63,234 nt of DNA from Candidatus Methylacidiphilales bacterium (GTDB lineage: Bacteria; Verrucomicrobiota; Verrucomicrobiia; Methylacidiphilales; JAAUTS01): the NCBI GenBank assembly GCA_028713655.1, contig JAQTNW010000019.1:1-63234 (forward strand). The letters run 5' to 3'. The position numbers and the translations under genes were made by a program. Numbering within the stretch: the stretch's first letter is position 1; each line of letters opens with the position of its first letter. The notes under the pieces are model-generated. The model was not told the DNA's origin. It ran no database searches and worked only from the letters and a program-made list of their open reading frames with translations. Below are positions 1 through 8,541 of the stretch, piece by piece.

Positions 1-1005
1 ACCGGCAGCCGTTGCGCCGGGCCTGTGGGTATGAAAAACGATTCCGGCGCTGAGCTCATCTCGGTCGAGAAACTCGGCGCAGCCATCAAAAGCGACAAAC
101 GCCTCACCTGGGGTGGGGGCGGCTGGGTCGGGATGAAGTTCACCACCCCGGCAGACGGGCTGACCGTCAGCGAACTGGGTCTGTACAACATTCCCGGCAG
201 CAGCGAGGAGCATGAGATTCGTATTTTCGACGCCGACACGGGCGATGATGTAGCCAAGGCGATTGTCAAACTGAAAGGCCAGCCGAAGCCGACGGGTTGG
301 GTGTACGAGCCCATCATCGGCGGCAAGAAGACCCTCGTCGGCGGCCATGCCTATTACCTGATGACCTCCACGCTGGGCTGGAGCTACACTAAGAATGGTT
401 ACGCATCCGATCCCTGGTACGACGGCAACACCACGGTCAAGGCGGCGGGCGGGATCACGGTCAACGAGAGCGAATGGGGCAACTGGCACGCCGGATCGTT
501 GTTCTCGATTGATCCAACCGGGGCCGGATTCACCCAGCAATACGGCTATTGGGAGGCCCGGGTCAAAATGCCCGCAGGCGGCGTGGGATTATGGCCGTCG
601 TTCTGCCTGTACACTGCTAGCAGCAAGTCAGGCCTCAGTGAAGAGGTGGACATTTTTGAAGAATACGGCGGCGCGTACGACGCAGACAAAGACGGCGGCT
701 TCGGGATGCGAAACGGCAACTGGGGTAAAGGCCCCAAGGCGGGGCACGCCAATGTCTGGCCTCCCGTTTCCAAGCCCTGGCTCAACTGGCACATCTACGG
801 CTTCCTCGCCACCCCGACGAAGTGCGCCTTCTACGTGGATGGCGACAAGAAAGGGGAGTTTGACACGCCGACCGAATACCTCAACTCGCCCATGTACATA
901 ACATTGGAATACAACAACGGCGGGGGCTGGCCGATAACCGGACTCATCGCCAACTCGCACCTGGACGTGGACTGGGTCCGCGTCTGGGTGTTGCCCGACA
1001 AATAA
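1..1005 (+). CDS. GH16-family endo-glucanase-like glycoside hydrolase (5' end outside window)
   Basis: Secreted-type GH16 enzyme, probably cleaving beta-1,3/1,4-glucan or a related matrix polysaccharide; the exact substrate is not readable. The frame is open to base 1, so the N-terminus, with any signal peptide or binding module, lies outside; a GTG at 25 is the first possible in-window start but is unlikely to be the true one. Counting codons from base 1, the GH16 catalytic motif E-x-D-x-x-E is EVDIFE at 215-220 (nucleophile E215, acid/base E220). It is preceded by YGYWEARVKMP and WPSF, as in the family core, and followed near the end by the closing strand DVDWVRVW. The first 130 residues look like a beta-sandwich accessory domain. 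It sits upstream of GH127 and uronate genes on the same strand. The GH16 call is firm; the substrate is inferred. Confidence 0.88.
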   Translation, partial: TGSRCAGPVGMKNDSGAELISVEKLGAAIKSDKRLTWGGGGWVGMKFTTPADGLTVSELGLYNIPGSSEEHEIRIFDADTGDDVAKAIVKLKGQPKPTGWVYEPIIGGKKTLVGGHAYYLMTSTLGWSYTKNGYASDPWYDGNTTVKAAGGITVNESEWGNWHAGSLFSIDPTGAGFTQQYGYWEARVKMPAGGVGLWPSFCLYTASSKSGLSEEVDIFEEYGGAYDADKDGGFGMRNGNWGKGPKAGHANVWPPVSKPWLNWHIYGFLATPTKCAFYVDGDKKGEFDTPTEYLNSPMYITLEYNNGGGWPITGLIANSHLDVDWVRVWVLPDK

Positions 1006-1091
1006 CCTTTTAAAATAATGTTCCTTATACTGCCCCAACTCACTTGAGCCACGGTGGAATTATTTGAATCCGAAAAGAGAGTATTGATCGC

Positions 1092-2933
1092 ATGACAACA
1101 CCATTGACCACGATTGACTCCGGCGTCCATCTCCTGCCGGGACTGTTTCAACACCGGGCTCAACTGACCCGGAACTATGTCGCAAGCTTGACCAACGAGG
1201 GCCTGCTCCAGAACTTCGAACTCGAGGCTGGCTTGAGAAAAATGTTCCATTTTCACTCCGATGCCTGTTTCCAAAAAGCACATTGGGGTTGGGAATCGCC
1301 CACCAGCGAGCTCCGCGGCCAATTCCTCGGCTGCTGGATGATGGCCGCCGCCCGTTTCGCGCAGCAAACCGACGATCCGATTTTCAAGCATAAGTTGGAG
1401 ACCGTCATCGAGCGCCTCGCCCTATGTCAGAAACGCAACGGCGGGGAGTGGCTCAGTTCCTTCCCGGAAAAATTTATGCGCTGGCTGGCGGAGGGCACGC
1501 CGCCGTGGGTGCCCCATGGCGTCATCCACAAAACGTTGCTCGGACTGCGCGAAAGCTACTTGTTCTGCGGCAATGAAGAGGCGTTGGAAATGTCGAAAAA
1601 ATTCGTCGCCTGGCTGCATCGCTGGTTCACTGCTCTCGACCAGGCCACGCGCGAGATGGTCCTGGATGTCGAGACCTGCGGCATGCTCGAGGAGTTGGCC
1701 CGGCTCTACGAGATCACGCGCGATCCCGCCCACTTGGAACTGGCCCGGCTTTACAGCCGCGAACGGTTCTGGAAGGAATTCCGGCCCGGCGCAGATCCCC
1801 TGACCAATCGCCACGCCAACACCACGATCGCCGAAGTTCACGGCGCAGCAGCGATGTACGAGGTCACCGGCGAGCAACGCTGGCGCGACATTACCGAAGC
1901 GTATTGGAAATGCGCCGTGACCGACCGCGGTACATTCTGCACCGGCGGACAAAATTCGGGCGAAATCTGGTGCCCGCCCCATGAGTTCGCAGCGCGCCTG
2001 GGCGACAAAAACCAGGAGCACTGCACCGTCTATAACATGATCCGCCTGGCCGACTACCTCTACCGCTGGACGGGCGAATCCACTTACGCCGATTACATTG
2101 AAAAAAATCTCTATAACGGAATCCTGGCCGGACAAAACGGCACGACTGGCATGGTCACCTATTATTTGCCGCTGGCCGCGGGTTCGAAGAAAAAATGGGG
2201 CCATCCGACGCGCGATTTCTGGTGCTGCCACTGCTCGCTCGTGCAAATCCACTCCCTCCTGCCTTCGTTCATTTACTACGCCTCGGATAAGGGCATCGAC
2301 ATCGCGCAATACATCCCCAGCCGAGTGGAGCGGAACATCAATGGCGTGAAGGTCGAGATTTCACAGGATTGGGCCATCACCCGGGGAGGCTGCGCCGTTG
2401 ACAACGCGACGATCGCGGGAGAACGCCACCGGCCCAAGTCGTGGAGCATCCTCTTCAAGGTCAAGTGCGACCGGCCTGCCGAATGGTCGCTCTGTCTCCG
2501 CATTCCCGACTGGGTTGCCGGCCCGGTCCTGCTGCGCGAGAACGCCGGCGAGACTGTTCTCGTGCCAAACGCCCGGGGCTTTGTCGAGCTGCGCCGCACA
2601 TGGGACCATGCCGAGTTCACGCTTATTCTTCCGCGCACCATCACACTCAGCGCAATCCCTGACGAACCGGAGACCGTCGCCTTTCTGGAAGGCCCGGTGG
2701 TGCTGGCGGCGATCACGGAAGAGGAACGCCGCATCGAGATCGATCCGGCCCGGCCCGAGGCTTTCCTGGTGCCGGAAAATGAGCGTCAATGGGGACAATG
2801 GAACGACACGTTTCGTTTGAAGGGACAGGCGCGCGGCCTCCGCTTCAAGCCGCTGTATGACATCACCGACGAGGCTTATGCGGTCTATTTTCCAACGATG
2901 ACCCGCACCACTCCAACCAAGGATAGCTCCTAA
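1092..2933 (+). CDS. GH127 beta-L-arabinofuranosidase-like protein (DUF1680)
   Basis: Predicted (alpha/alpha)6-barrel glycosidase of family GH127, typically releasing beta-L-arabinofuranose from plant glycans such as pectic side chains or extensin. The zinc/cysteine-nucleophile signature is present: E309-x-C311 in QEHCTVYNM and the Cys pair C378-C379 in DFWCCHCS, corresponding to the Glu/Cys and Cys-Cys set that coordinates zinc in characterised GH127 enzymes. The HANTTIAE segment around residues 238-245 is also typical. Length of 613 aa fits the family. No signal peptide is visible at the N-terminus, so it may be cytoplasmic and act on imported oligosaccharides. The ATG at 1092 follows a GAGAG stretch. 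It lies 86 bp after the GH16 gene and 51 bp before kduI. Confidence 0.9.
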   Translation: MTTPLTTIDSGVHLLPGLFQHRAQLTRNYVASLTNEGLLQNFELEAGLRKMFHFHSDACFQKAHWGWESPTSELRGQFLGCWMMAAARFAQQTDDPIFKHKLETVIERLALCQKRNGGEWLSSFPEKFMRWLAEGTPPWVPHGVIHKTLLGLRESYLFCGNEEALEMSKKFVAWLHRWFTALDQATREMVLDVETCGMLEELARLYEITRDPAHLELARLYSRERFWKEFRPGADPLTNRHANTTIAEVHGAAAMYEVTGEQRWRDITEAYWKCAVTDRGTFCTGGQNSGEIWCPPHEFAARLGDKNQEHCTVYNMIRLADYLYRWTGESTYADYIEKNLYNGILAGQNGTTGMVTYYLPLAAGSKKKWGHPTRDFWCCHCSLVQIHSLLPSFIYYASDKGIDIAQYIPSRVERNINGVKVEISQDWAITRGGCAVDNATIAGERHRPKSWSILFKVKCDRPAEWSLCLRIPDWVAGPVLLRENAGETVLVPNARGFVELRRTWDHAEFTLILPRTITLSAIPDEPETVAFLEGPVVLAAITEEERRIEIDPARPEAFLVPENERQWGQWNDTFRLKGQARGLRFKPLYDITDEAYAVYFPTMTRTTPTKDSS

Positions 2934-2984
2934 GCTTGTTATCCGTCTCACATCTCCAGGCGCTTCACAAAAGGGAACTCATCC

Positions 2985-3851
2985 ATGCCAAAATCAGTTG
3001 CCTCAAATGGGAAATTCCCGCCAAACACTCTACCCGGCACTGGAGCGAACGACTATCTATCGCTTAACAGTAAAGCCTTGCGCGAACGCTTCCTCATTGA
3101 ACATTTGTTTGTTCCTGGCGAGTTGACGCTTCATGCTGCTGAACCCGACCGGGTGATCGTCGGATCAGTGGTGCCGACCGTCAACGCCATTTCCCTGGAT
3201 TGTCCGGCGGAGCTGGGCGCGGACGGATTTTGCGCCCGGCGTGAACTGGGTGTGTTCAACCTCGGTGGGGTGGGGATGGTCACTATCGATGGGAAGACCT
3301 TCACGATGCCGCGCTTCGCATGTCTCTATGTTGGCCGTGGCGCGCGGTCGGTCTTATTCAGTAGCGCGGCGGCGCAGGAACCCGCGCAGTTCTACCTCGC
3401 CAGTTATCCCGCCCAGCACGCCTACCCGACCAGGCTGATAGGTCCTGACCAGGGCTCTGTGGCAGATCTGGGAACGGTCGAGGCCAGCAACCGTCGTCAG
3501 TTGCGAAAGATGATTCATCCAGGCGAGGTCGAGAGTTGCCAACTAGTCATGGGCTGGACACGGCTCCAGTCGGGCAGCGTCTGGAACACGATGCCACCCC
3601 ACAGGCATGCCCGTCGTTCTGAGGTCTACTGCTATTTTGACATGGCCGCAGACACCCGCGTCATCCATCTGCTGGGATGTCCGCAAGAAACCCGTCACAT
3701 TGTAGTTGCAGACCGCCAGGTTGTAATCTCACCCTCTTGGTCGATCCACGGAGGGGCCGGTACCGGACCCTACTCATTCTGCTGGGCTATGGGCGGGGAA
3801 AACCAGGATTTCGCCGACATGGATCACGTTACCATGCAGGAGCTACGCTGA
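2985..3851 (+). CDS. kduI: 5-keto-4-deoxyuronate isomerase KduI
   Basis: Converts 4-deoxy-L-threo-5-hexosulose uronate to 3-deoxy-D-glycero-2,5-hexodiulosonate in the breakdown of pectin or other unsaturated uronates, in the cytoplasm. The protein (288 aa, family about 280) is a double cupin. The metal-binding motif PPHRHARRSEVYCYF near residues 205-219 supplies two His and one Glu, with a further His in SIHGGAGT near 250. The start ATG at 2985 has an AAAGGGA ribosome-binding sequence upstream. Its TGA stop overlaps the next gene's ATG by one base (TGATG), so the two are translationally coupled, and a kduD-like gene follows. Assignment is confident. Confidence 0.93.
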   Translation: MPKSVASNGKFPPNTLPGTGANDYLSLNSKALRERFLIEHLFVPGELTLHAAEPDRVIVGSVVPTVNAISLDCPAELGADGFCARRELGVFNLGGVGMVTIDGKTFTMPRFACLYVGRGARSVLFSSAAAQEPAQFYLASYPAQHAYPTRLIGPDQGSVADLGTVEASNRRQLRKMIHPGEVESCQLVMGWTRLQSGSVWNTMPPHRHARRSEVYCYFDMAADTRVIHLLGCPQETRHIVVADRQVVISPSWSIHGGAGTGPYSFCWAMGGENQDFADMDHVTMQELR

Positions 3852-5038
3852 TGGAGGCAACAATCAAGGCTACGCCCTTCCCCTCAGCTCTCAATTGGGC
3901 CTGGGCGCACGAACTGCCTCGCAATTTGCGCATTTCCAGCGCAACCCCCTTCAGCATCTTATCGCATCGCGCCAAGACTGTGGGCAAGAATGCATGTCGT
4001 GGTGACCATGGCAGGTCGATGCAGGAACAGATGGTGCGCCTTGATACCAACCTCGGGATCAGTGGTTTTGGTTCTTGCGCCGCAGATGCCTCCGCTATCC
4101 AGTCGCTGGTGGGCACCGATCCATTCCACTGGTACCGCGAGCGGGGCGAGCCCGGCTGTCACCCGCAGCTTGGCCGCAACACCATGGCCTTGTGGGACCT
4201 CGCCGGGAAGCTGTTGGATCGGCCGGCTTATGTCCTCATGGGCGGGGCGGGAACCAGGCTTGTTCCGGTCTATGACGCCTCGATCTACTTCTCCGATCTG
4301 ATGCCCGGGTATGCAAGCAACTACCTCGACCGTTTCCGTGCCGAGATCGATTGGGGGCTTGGCCAGGGATACCGTTGTTTCAAGGTAAAGATCGGTCGTG
4401 GCATGCGATGGATGCCCTGGGAGACAGGTTATCGCCGTGATCTTGAGGTCCTGCATTGCATCCGCACCCACGCCGGACCAGGCATCGAAATTGGCGTTGA
4501 CGCCAACAATGGATATGGAGTCGAGTACACAAAGAACTTCATCCGCGAGGCCGGGTTCGAGCCGGCCTGGATGGAGGAGATGTTTCAAGAGAACGTCGGA
4601 GACTGCTTGTCGATCAAGGCTTTGATGCGCGCAAAAGGTTGGAAGACATTGCTTACCGACGGCGAAGGGCAGGGAGATCCCGAGGCCTTCCTTCCATTGA
4701 TCGCGGCACGATCAATGGACGTTATTCAGGCTGACATGCGCTCCTTTGGCATTGAGCTGATTCTGCAGGTGGCGCAGTGGGCGCATGCCCAAGGCCTGCT
4801 GGTGGCCCCACACAATTGGGGCTCGGTGATCGGCTTTTATATGCAACTACACATGGCGCGCGCGGTCCCCAATTTTTTCCGTGCCGAATGCGATCCGGCC
4901 GGGAACGGCGTGGTCCATGCAAACGGCTACACAATCGCCAACGGCTTCGCCACCGTGCCCGATACACCGGGTTTTGGCCTAGACTATCCCGACGGCATCG
5001 TTGATGGCGCCATCATCGGAGATCCGGAACCGGCTTGA
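3851..5038 (+). CDS. Enolase-superfamily (mandelate racemase group) sugar-acid dehydratase
   Basis: A 395-aa enolase-superfamily protein, probably dehydrating an acid sugar (gluconate, galactonate or similar) to a 2-keto-3-deoxy acid. The barrel shows K178-x-K180 (FKVKIGRG) as the general base, metal ligands at D217 (VDANNGY), E242/E243 and the DGE segment at 270-272, and H321 in APHNWGS. That arrangement fits the mandelate-racemase or glucarate-dehydratase-like groups. The frame is open further upstream into kduI, but the ATG at 3851, overlapping the kduI stop, is the natural start. The stop overlaps the TTG start of the next gene. The substrate cannot be read from sequence; the kduI/kduD context suggests a uronate-derived acid. 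Confidence 0.82.
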   Translation: MEATIKATPFPSALNWAWAHELPRNLRISSATPFSILSHRAKTVGKNACRGDHGRSMQEQMVRLDTNLGISGFGSCAADASAIQSLVGTDPFHWYRERGEPGCHPQLGRNTMALWDLAGKLLDRPAYVLMGGAGTRLVPVYDASIYFSDLMPGYASNYLDRFRAEIDWGLGQGYRCFKVKIGRGMRWMPWETGYRRDLEVLHCIRTHAGPGIEIGVDANNGYGVEYTKNFIREAGFEPAWMEEMFQENVGDCLSIKALMRAKGWKTLLTDGEGQGDPEAFLPLIAARSMDVIQADMRSFGIELILQVAQWAHAQGLLVAPHNWGSVIGFYMQLHMARAVPNFFRAECDPAGNGVVHANGYTIANGFATVPDTPGFGLDYPDGIVDGAIIGDPEPA

Positions 5039-5802
5039 AACCATCACTTTTCACCCTCGATGGTCGGACGGCGCTTGTCACCGGGTGTTCGCGGGGCATC
5101 GGCGCTGCAATGGCGGTGGCTCTTGCCGAGGCCGGGGCAGACATCGTCGGAATTAGCGCCAGCATGGCTCCCGACGGCGGCGCTGTAGGAGCGGCGGTGC
5201 GGGCGATCGGACGCGGCTTCCGGGCTTATGCGGCTGATTTATCGCAACGATCCGTGCTCGACGCCTGCATCAACAGGGTGCGGGCTGAGGTTCCACAAAT
5301 CGATATCCTGGTCAACAATGCGGGCGTGATTAGGCGCGCACCCGCGGCCGAGCACCCGGACGCCATGTGGGACGAGGTCCTGGCAGTCAATCTCAACGCC
5401 CCCTTCCTGATCAGTCGGGCTGTCGGACAAGACATGCTCGCACGAGGCTCGGGTAAAATCATCTTCATCGCCAGCCTGCTCAGTTATCAGGGCGGAATCA
5501 CAGTGCCTGGCTACGCAGCGAGCAAGGGCGGCATTGCACAACTGACCAAGGCTCTGGCCAATGAATGGGCGTCCCATGGGGTGAATGTCAATGCCATCGT
5601 CCCAGGCTACATCGCTACGGACAACACCCGGGCCCTGCGCGACGACCCCGAACGCTGCAAACAGATCCTCGCCCGCATTCCAGCCGGGCGCTGGGGAACT
5701 CCTGAGGACTTCGCAGGACCAGTTGTTTTTCTCGCCAGTGCCGCCAGTGACTATATGCATGGCACTCTGCTGACTGTCGATGGCGGCTGGCTGGGGCGAT
5801 AA
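5035..5802 (+). CDS. kduD: KduD-like short-chain dehydrogenase/reductase
   Basis: A 255-aa SDR, most like 2-dehydro-3-deoxy-D-gluconate 5-dehydrogenase (KduD), which would use the product of KduI. The Rossmann motif is TGCSRGIG near the N-terminus, followed by NNAGV, a catalytic Ser in IASLLSYQG and the Y-x-x-x-K in GYAASKGG; the C-terminus ends DGGWLGR as in KduD/FabG relatives. The likely start is a TTG at 5035 that overlaps the TGA of the dehydratase, indicating coupling in a kduI-dehydratase-kduD operon. Specificity within the SDR family cannot be fixed from sequence alone, so the symbol rests on context. Confidence 0.8.
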   Translation: MKPSLFTLDGRTALVTGCSRGIGAAMAVALAEAGADIVGISASMAPDGGAVGAAVRAIGRGFRAYAADLSQRSVLDACINRVRAEVPQIDILVNNAGVIRRAPAAEHPDAMWDEVLAVNLNAPFLISRAVGQDMLARGSGKIIFIASLLSYQGGITVPGYAASKGGIAQLTKALANEWASHGVNVNAIVPGYIATDNTRALRDDPERCKQILARIPAGRWGTPEDFAGPVVFLASAASDYMHGTLLTVDGGWLGR

Positions 5803-5919
5803 CGACTTCGCGATCACAGTGACCTGACGCGCCTTCTTGAACCCGATTGAGGATTTGCCAATAAAGTGAATAGGGACAACAAATCCCGGCAAGATCGCTG
5901 ATATTTCCGCCGTGGTAGA

Positions 5920-5940
5920 TTTGCATCGCAAAATGGCGCA
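5920..5940. promoter_or_regulatory. Small dyad upstream of the XylR-type regulator
   Basis: A short inverted repeat, TTTGC-atc-GCAAA, lies about 25-40 bp before the regulator start, with a second GCGCAAA just downstream. It could be an autoregulatory operator for the XylR/AraC protein, but short dyads of this size also arise by chance. Weak support. Confidence 0.25.
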
Positions 5941-5961
5941 AAGACGGTATCCAGTTGGGGA

Positions 5962-7221
5962 ATGGGGATTCAGAAAGTTTGCCGGGCCAAAGTAGATCCC
6001 GTTCCCGTCCGAAACAGCAAAGGGAGCATCCGCCGTCCGCCCCAGGTGGCGCTGATCATCGAAACCTCCGTGAGCTACGGGCGGCGCCTCTTGACTGGCA
6101 TTGCCCGCTACCTGCGATCCCATCACCGATGGTCCGTGTTTCTCGAACAACACGAGTTGGGATCTCCACCGCCCTCGTGGCTGGCCTCCAGCCGGTGGGA
6201 TGGCATCCTTTGCCGCCCCACAGATCCCTTGCTGGCTCGCCGCATCCGACGCATGAAGGTACCCGTGGTGGATCTCAACGATTTGCACGAGGATCTCGGG
6301 CTGCCCTGGGTGGGCTCGGATCATGCCGCAATCGGCCGCATGTCGGCCATTCATTTTATTGAACGGGGCTTTCGTCAATTCGCTTTCTGTGGATTCAGCG
6401 GAGAACTCTGGGCCACACGGCGAAGAGACGGCTTTACTTCGACTGTGGAGCAGCATGGATTTCCCTTTTCAATTTATGAATCTCCATGGCGCGGACCGGA
6501 CGCGCCGCGTTGGGACCTGGAGATCGATCGCATCGGCCAATGGCTGAGGCGCCTGCCCAAGCCCGTGGCCGTCATGGCCTGCAACGACGTGCGCGGGTTG
6601 CATCTCCTCGATGCCTGCCAGCGAGCGGGGATGCTCGTCCCGGAAGACGTTGCGGTCATGGGCGTGGATAATGAGGAAATCCTCTGCGACCTTTGTAATC
6701 CCCCCCTTTCCAGCGTCGATCCCGATCCGGAACGGATCGGATACGAAGCGGCCGAACTTCTGGATTTGCTGATGACAGGCAAGGCGCCGCCGCGACAGCG
6801 GACTTTGATCGAACCGCTTGCAGTTGTGACACGCCATTCTTCGGATGTCTTTGCCGTGGAGGATCGGCACGTGGCGGCTGCGGTGCGTTTTATCCGCGAA
6901 AAAGCCCTGCATGGTTGCCGGGTCGAGGACGTGTTGAAACATGTGCGGGTGTCGCGCAGCTTTCTCGAGCGCAAGTTTCGCCAGTATCTCAAGCGCTCGC
7001 CACAGGAAGAGATTCGAGCCTTCCAACTCAATCGCGTCAAGCAATTGCTCAGGGAAACCGATTTTACCCTGGAACGAATCGCCGGCCTTTCGGGCTTTGA
7101 TCACCCTGAGTATCTCAGCGTGGTATTCAAGCGTCTCACAGGCCAGAGCCCGGGCTCATTTCGAAAGCAATTCGGAAAGCCCAAGGCCACGAACGGGCAA
7201 AGTATGGATAAATCGCGTTAG
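5962..7221 (+). CDS. XylR-type transcriptional regulator (periplasmic-binding-like domain + AraC HTH)
   Basis: A 419-aa sugar-responsive regulator. Residues about 30-280 form a LacI/PBP-like effector domain (VALIIETSVSYGRRLLTGI, then GSDHAAIG, VMACNDVRG and VMGVDNEEILCDL, typical of the XylR group). Residues about 300-400 form the AraC DNA-binding domain with two helix-turn-helices (VEDVLKHVRVSRSFLERKF and FTLERIAGLSGFDHPEYLS). Such proteins are numerous in Verrucomicrobiota and usually sit beside the glycan genes they control, so it probably regulates the upstream GH16/GH127/kdu cluster. The ATG at 5962 was chosen because homology begins soon after it; an earlier start is not excluded. The effector is unknown. 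Confidence 0.88.
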   Translation: MGIQKVCRAKVDPVPVRNSKGSIRRPPQVALIIETSVSYGRRLLTGIARYLRSHHRWSVFLEQHELGSPPPSWLASSRWDGILCRPTDPLLARRIRRMKVPVVDLNDLHEDLGLPWVGSDHAAIGRMSAIHFIERGFRQFAFCGFSGELWATRRRDGFTSTVEQHGFPFSIYESPWRGPDAPRWDLEIDRIGQWLRRLPKPVAVMACNDVRGLHLLDACQRAGMLVPEDVAVMGVDNEEILCDLCNPPLSSVDPDPERIGYEAAELLDLLMTGKAPPRQRTLIEPLAVVTRHSSDVFAVEDRHVAAAVRFIREKALHGCRVEDVLKHVRVSRSFLERKFRQYLKRSPQEEIRAFQLNRVKQLLRETDFTLERIAGLSGFDHPEYLSVVFKRLTGQSPGSFRKQFGKPKATNGQSMDKSR

Positions 7222-7758
7222 AACAAATTGCGTTTATATTCCCGCAATGATGCAGGGCCATTGAACATGAAGCCACGCTGGTGAGCGCCGATAAAAGATT
7301 CCGCAAATTTCCCAAACGGCGGTTGTTGAACCCGCTCAAACCATCCACATAAAAAATTATAAACCGGTATTTATCAGCGCCAAAAATGTTTGTGCCGGCT
7401 GTCCCAAATTTAAAAAGCAGTCCTTTGCGTCTTTGCGTTAAGCTGTTAAAGCATTAAATTCCTCCTTCTAACTTTCCCGAAGCTTTGCTAACCCGGATGC
7501 TACGCTCGTTCCCGGAAAACTCTGACAGAGTTCATTTGTCAGAAGGCCGGGGCGGAACTGAGTGGCGCCCGCATCCGGGTTTCAAGCAAAACCGCTTGAA
7601 TAGGATGGAATTTTTTTGAAACGGAACTTCTTTATTTTGAGGCGGTTTTGCCATAGCCTGCATGATTCTGGCAGATGCTTTCTTGCCCAAGGGACGGAAA
7701 GGCAACCGACAGATTCTTCAATATGAACGTGAGACATGCAGGCTAGCCGGTTTTAAAC
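7222..7758. other. 537-bp intergenic region made of repeats
   Basis: No credible gene. It holds one arm of the CGCAAAG repeat family (7420-7440, CTTTGCGTCTTTGCGTTAAG) and a full copy of the AACCCGGATGC/GCAAAACCGC element (7490-7665). The last 90 bp before proB still resemble the sequence that follows the second copy of the same element before the uracil-DNA glycosylase gene at 17435. Confidence 0.7.
7490..7665. repeat. Structured repeat, AACCCGGATGC/GCAAAACCGC family, copy A
   Basis: Two consecutive inverted repeats. The outer one is AACCCGGATGC (7490-7500) against GCATCCGGGTT (7571-7581). The second is GCAAAACCGCTT (7586-7597) against AGGCGGTTTTGC (7640-7651), then a conserved AGCCTGCAT. 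Copies B (17198-17373) and C (47395-47494) share the CATCCGGGTT..AAGCAAAACCGCCTGAAT block and the closing GCGGTTTTGC..CTGCAT block while the sequence between diverges. This one lies about 95 bp upstream of proB. Confidence 0.8.
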
Positions 7759-8541
7759 ATGAAAACGCTTCGTAATCTTTGGGTGATAAAAGTAGGCAGC
7801 GGATTGGTGACCAACCGCCGCGGCGGTGTGGACCAGCGGCAGATCCAGGCCCTGGCCTCGCAAATCGCGCGCCTGCGGAAACTGGACTGCCCGGTGATCA
7901 TGGTTTCATCGGGCGCCATCAGCGCGGGCATGTCCGTGTTGGGCTTGAAAAAACGCCCCTCCGAACGCCACGCCATGCAGGCGTGCGCAACCATCGGCCA
8001 GCCGAAATTGATGGAGGCTTATGACAAGGCGTTCCGGAAACACGGCATGTGCGTCGCCCAGATTCTGGTGACCAGTTGGGACATCGACAGCCGCAAGGTT
8101 TGCGCCAACACCCAGGCCACGCTCAAGCATCTGATCGGCCTGGGCCATTGCGTGCCTATTTTCAACGAGAACGATGCGCTCTCATTCGAGGAAATCGAAA
8201 TGCTCAACCGGTTTGGCGATAACGATAAGTTATCCGGCCATGTGGCCGCGCTCAGCGGAGCCGGGCGGCTGGTCATTTTGTCCAGCATCGACGGATTGCG
8301 CACCAACCCGGACGGGACAGGCAAGCTCATCCGGCGCGTCAAGGAAATCGACGGGCGGATCCAGAGTTACGCCGGCCAGACGCGCAGCGAACGGTCGGTG
8401 GGAGGCATGATCTCCAAACTGGAAACCGCGCGGCGCATGCTGGAACTGAAAATCCCCATGGTCATTGCGGACGGACGGGAAAAGGATATCCTTTTAAAAA
8501 TCCACAGGAAGGCCGATGTGGGCACCTGGTTTGTTCCATGA
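7759..8541 (+). CDS. proB: Glutamate 5-kinase
   Basis: Phosphorylates L-glutamate to gamma-glutamyl phosphate, the first step of proline synthesis. The 260-aa amino-acid-kinase fold has VIKVGSGLVTN at the N-terminus, VSSGAISAGM, NENDALSFEE and FGDNDKLSG. The C-terminal PUA domain of the longer enterobacterial enzyme (about 367 aa) is absent, a known shorter form. The stop overlaps the ATG of proA by four bases, so the two are coupled. Confidence 0.95.
   Translation: MKTLRNLWVIKVGSGLVTNRRGGVDQRQIQALASQIARLRKLDCPVIMVSSGAISAGMSVLGLKKRPSERHAMQACATIGQPKLMEAYDKAFRKHGMCVAQILVTSWDIDSRKVCANTQATLKHLIGLGHCVPIFNENDALSFEEIEMLNRFGDNDKLSGHVAALSGAGRLVILSSIDGLRTNPDGTGKLIRRVKEIDGRIQSYAGQTRSERSVGGMISKLETARRMLELKIPMVIADGREKDILLKIHRKADVGTWFVP

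Noticed and set aside
5239-6456. 405-codon open frame on the minus strand
   Set aside because: It is antisense to the kduD-like gene and the XylR-type regulator, both with clear domains, and shows no family resemblance; long antisense frames are expected in GC-rich DNA.
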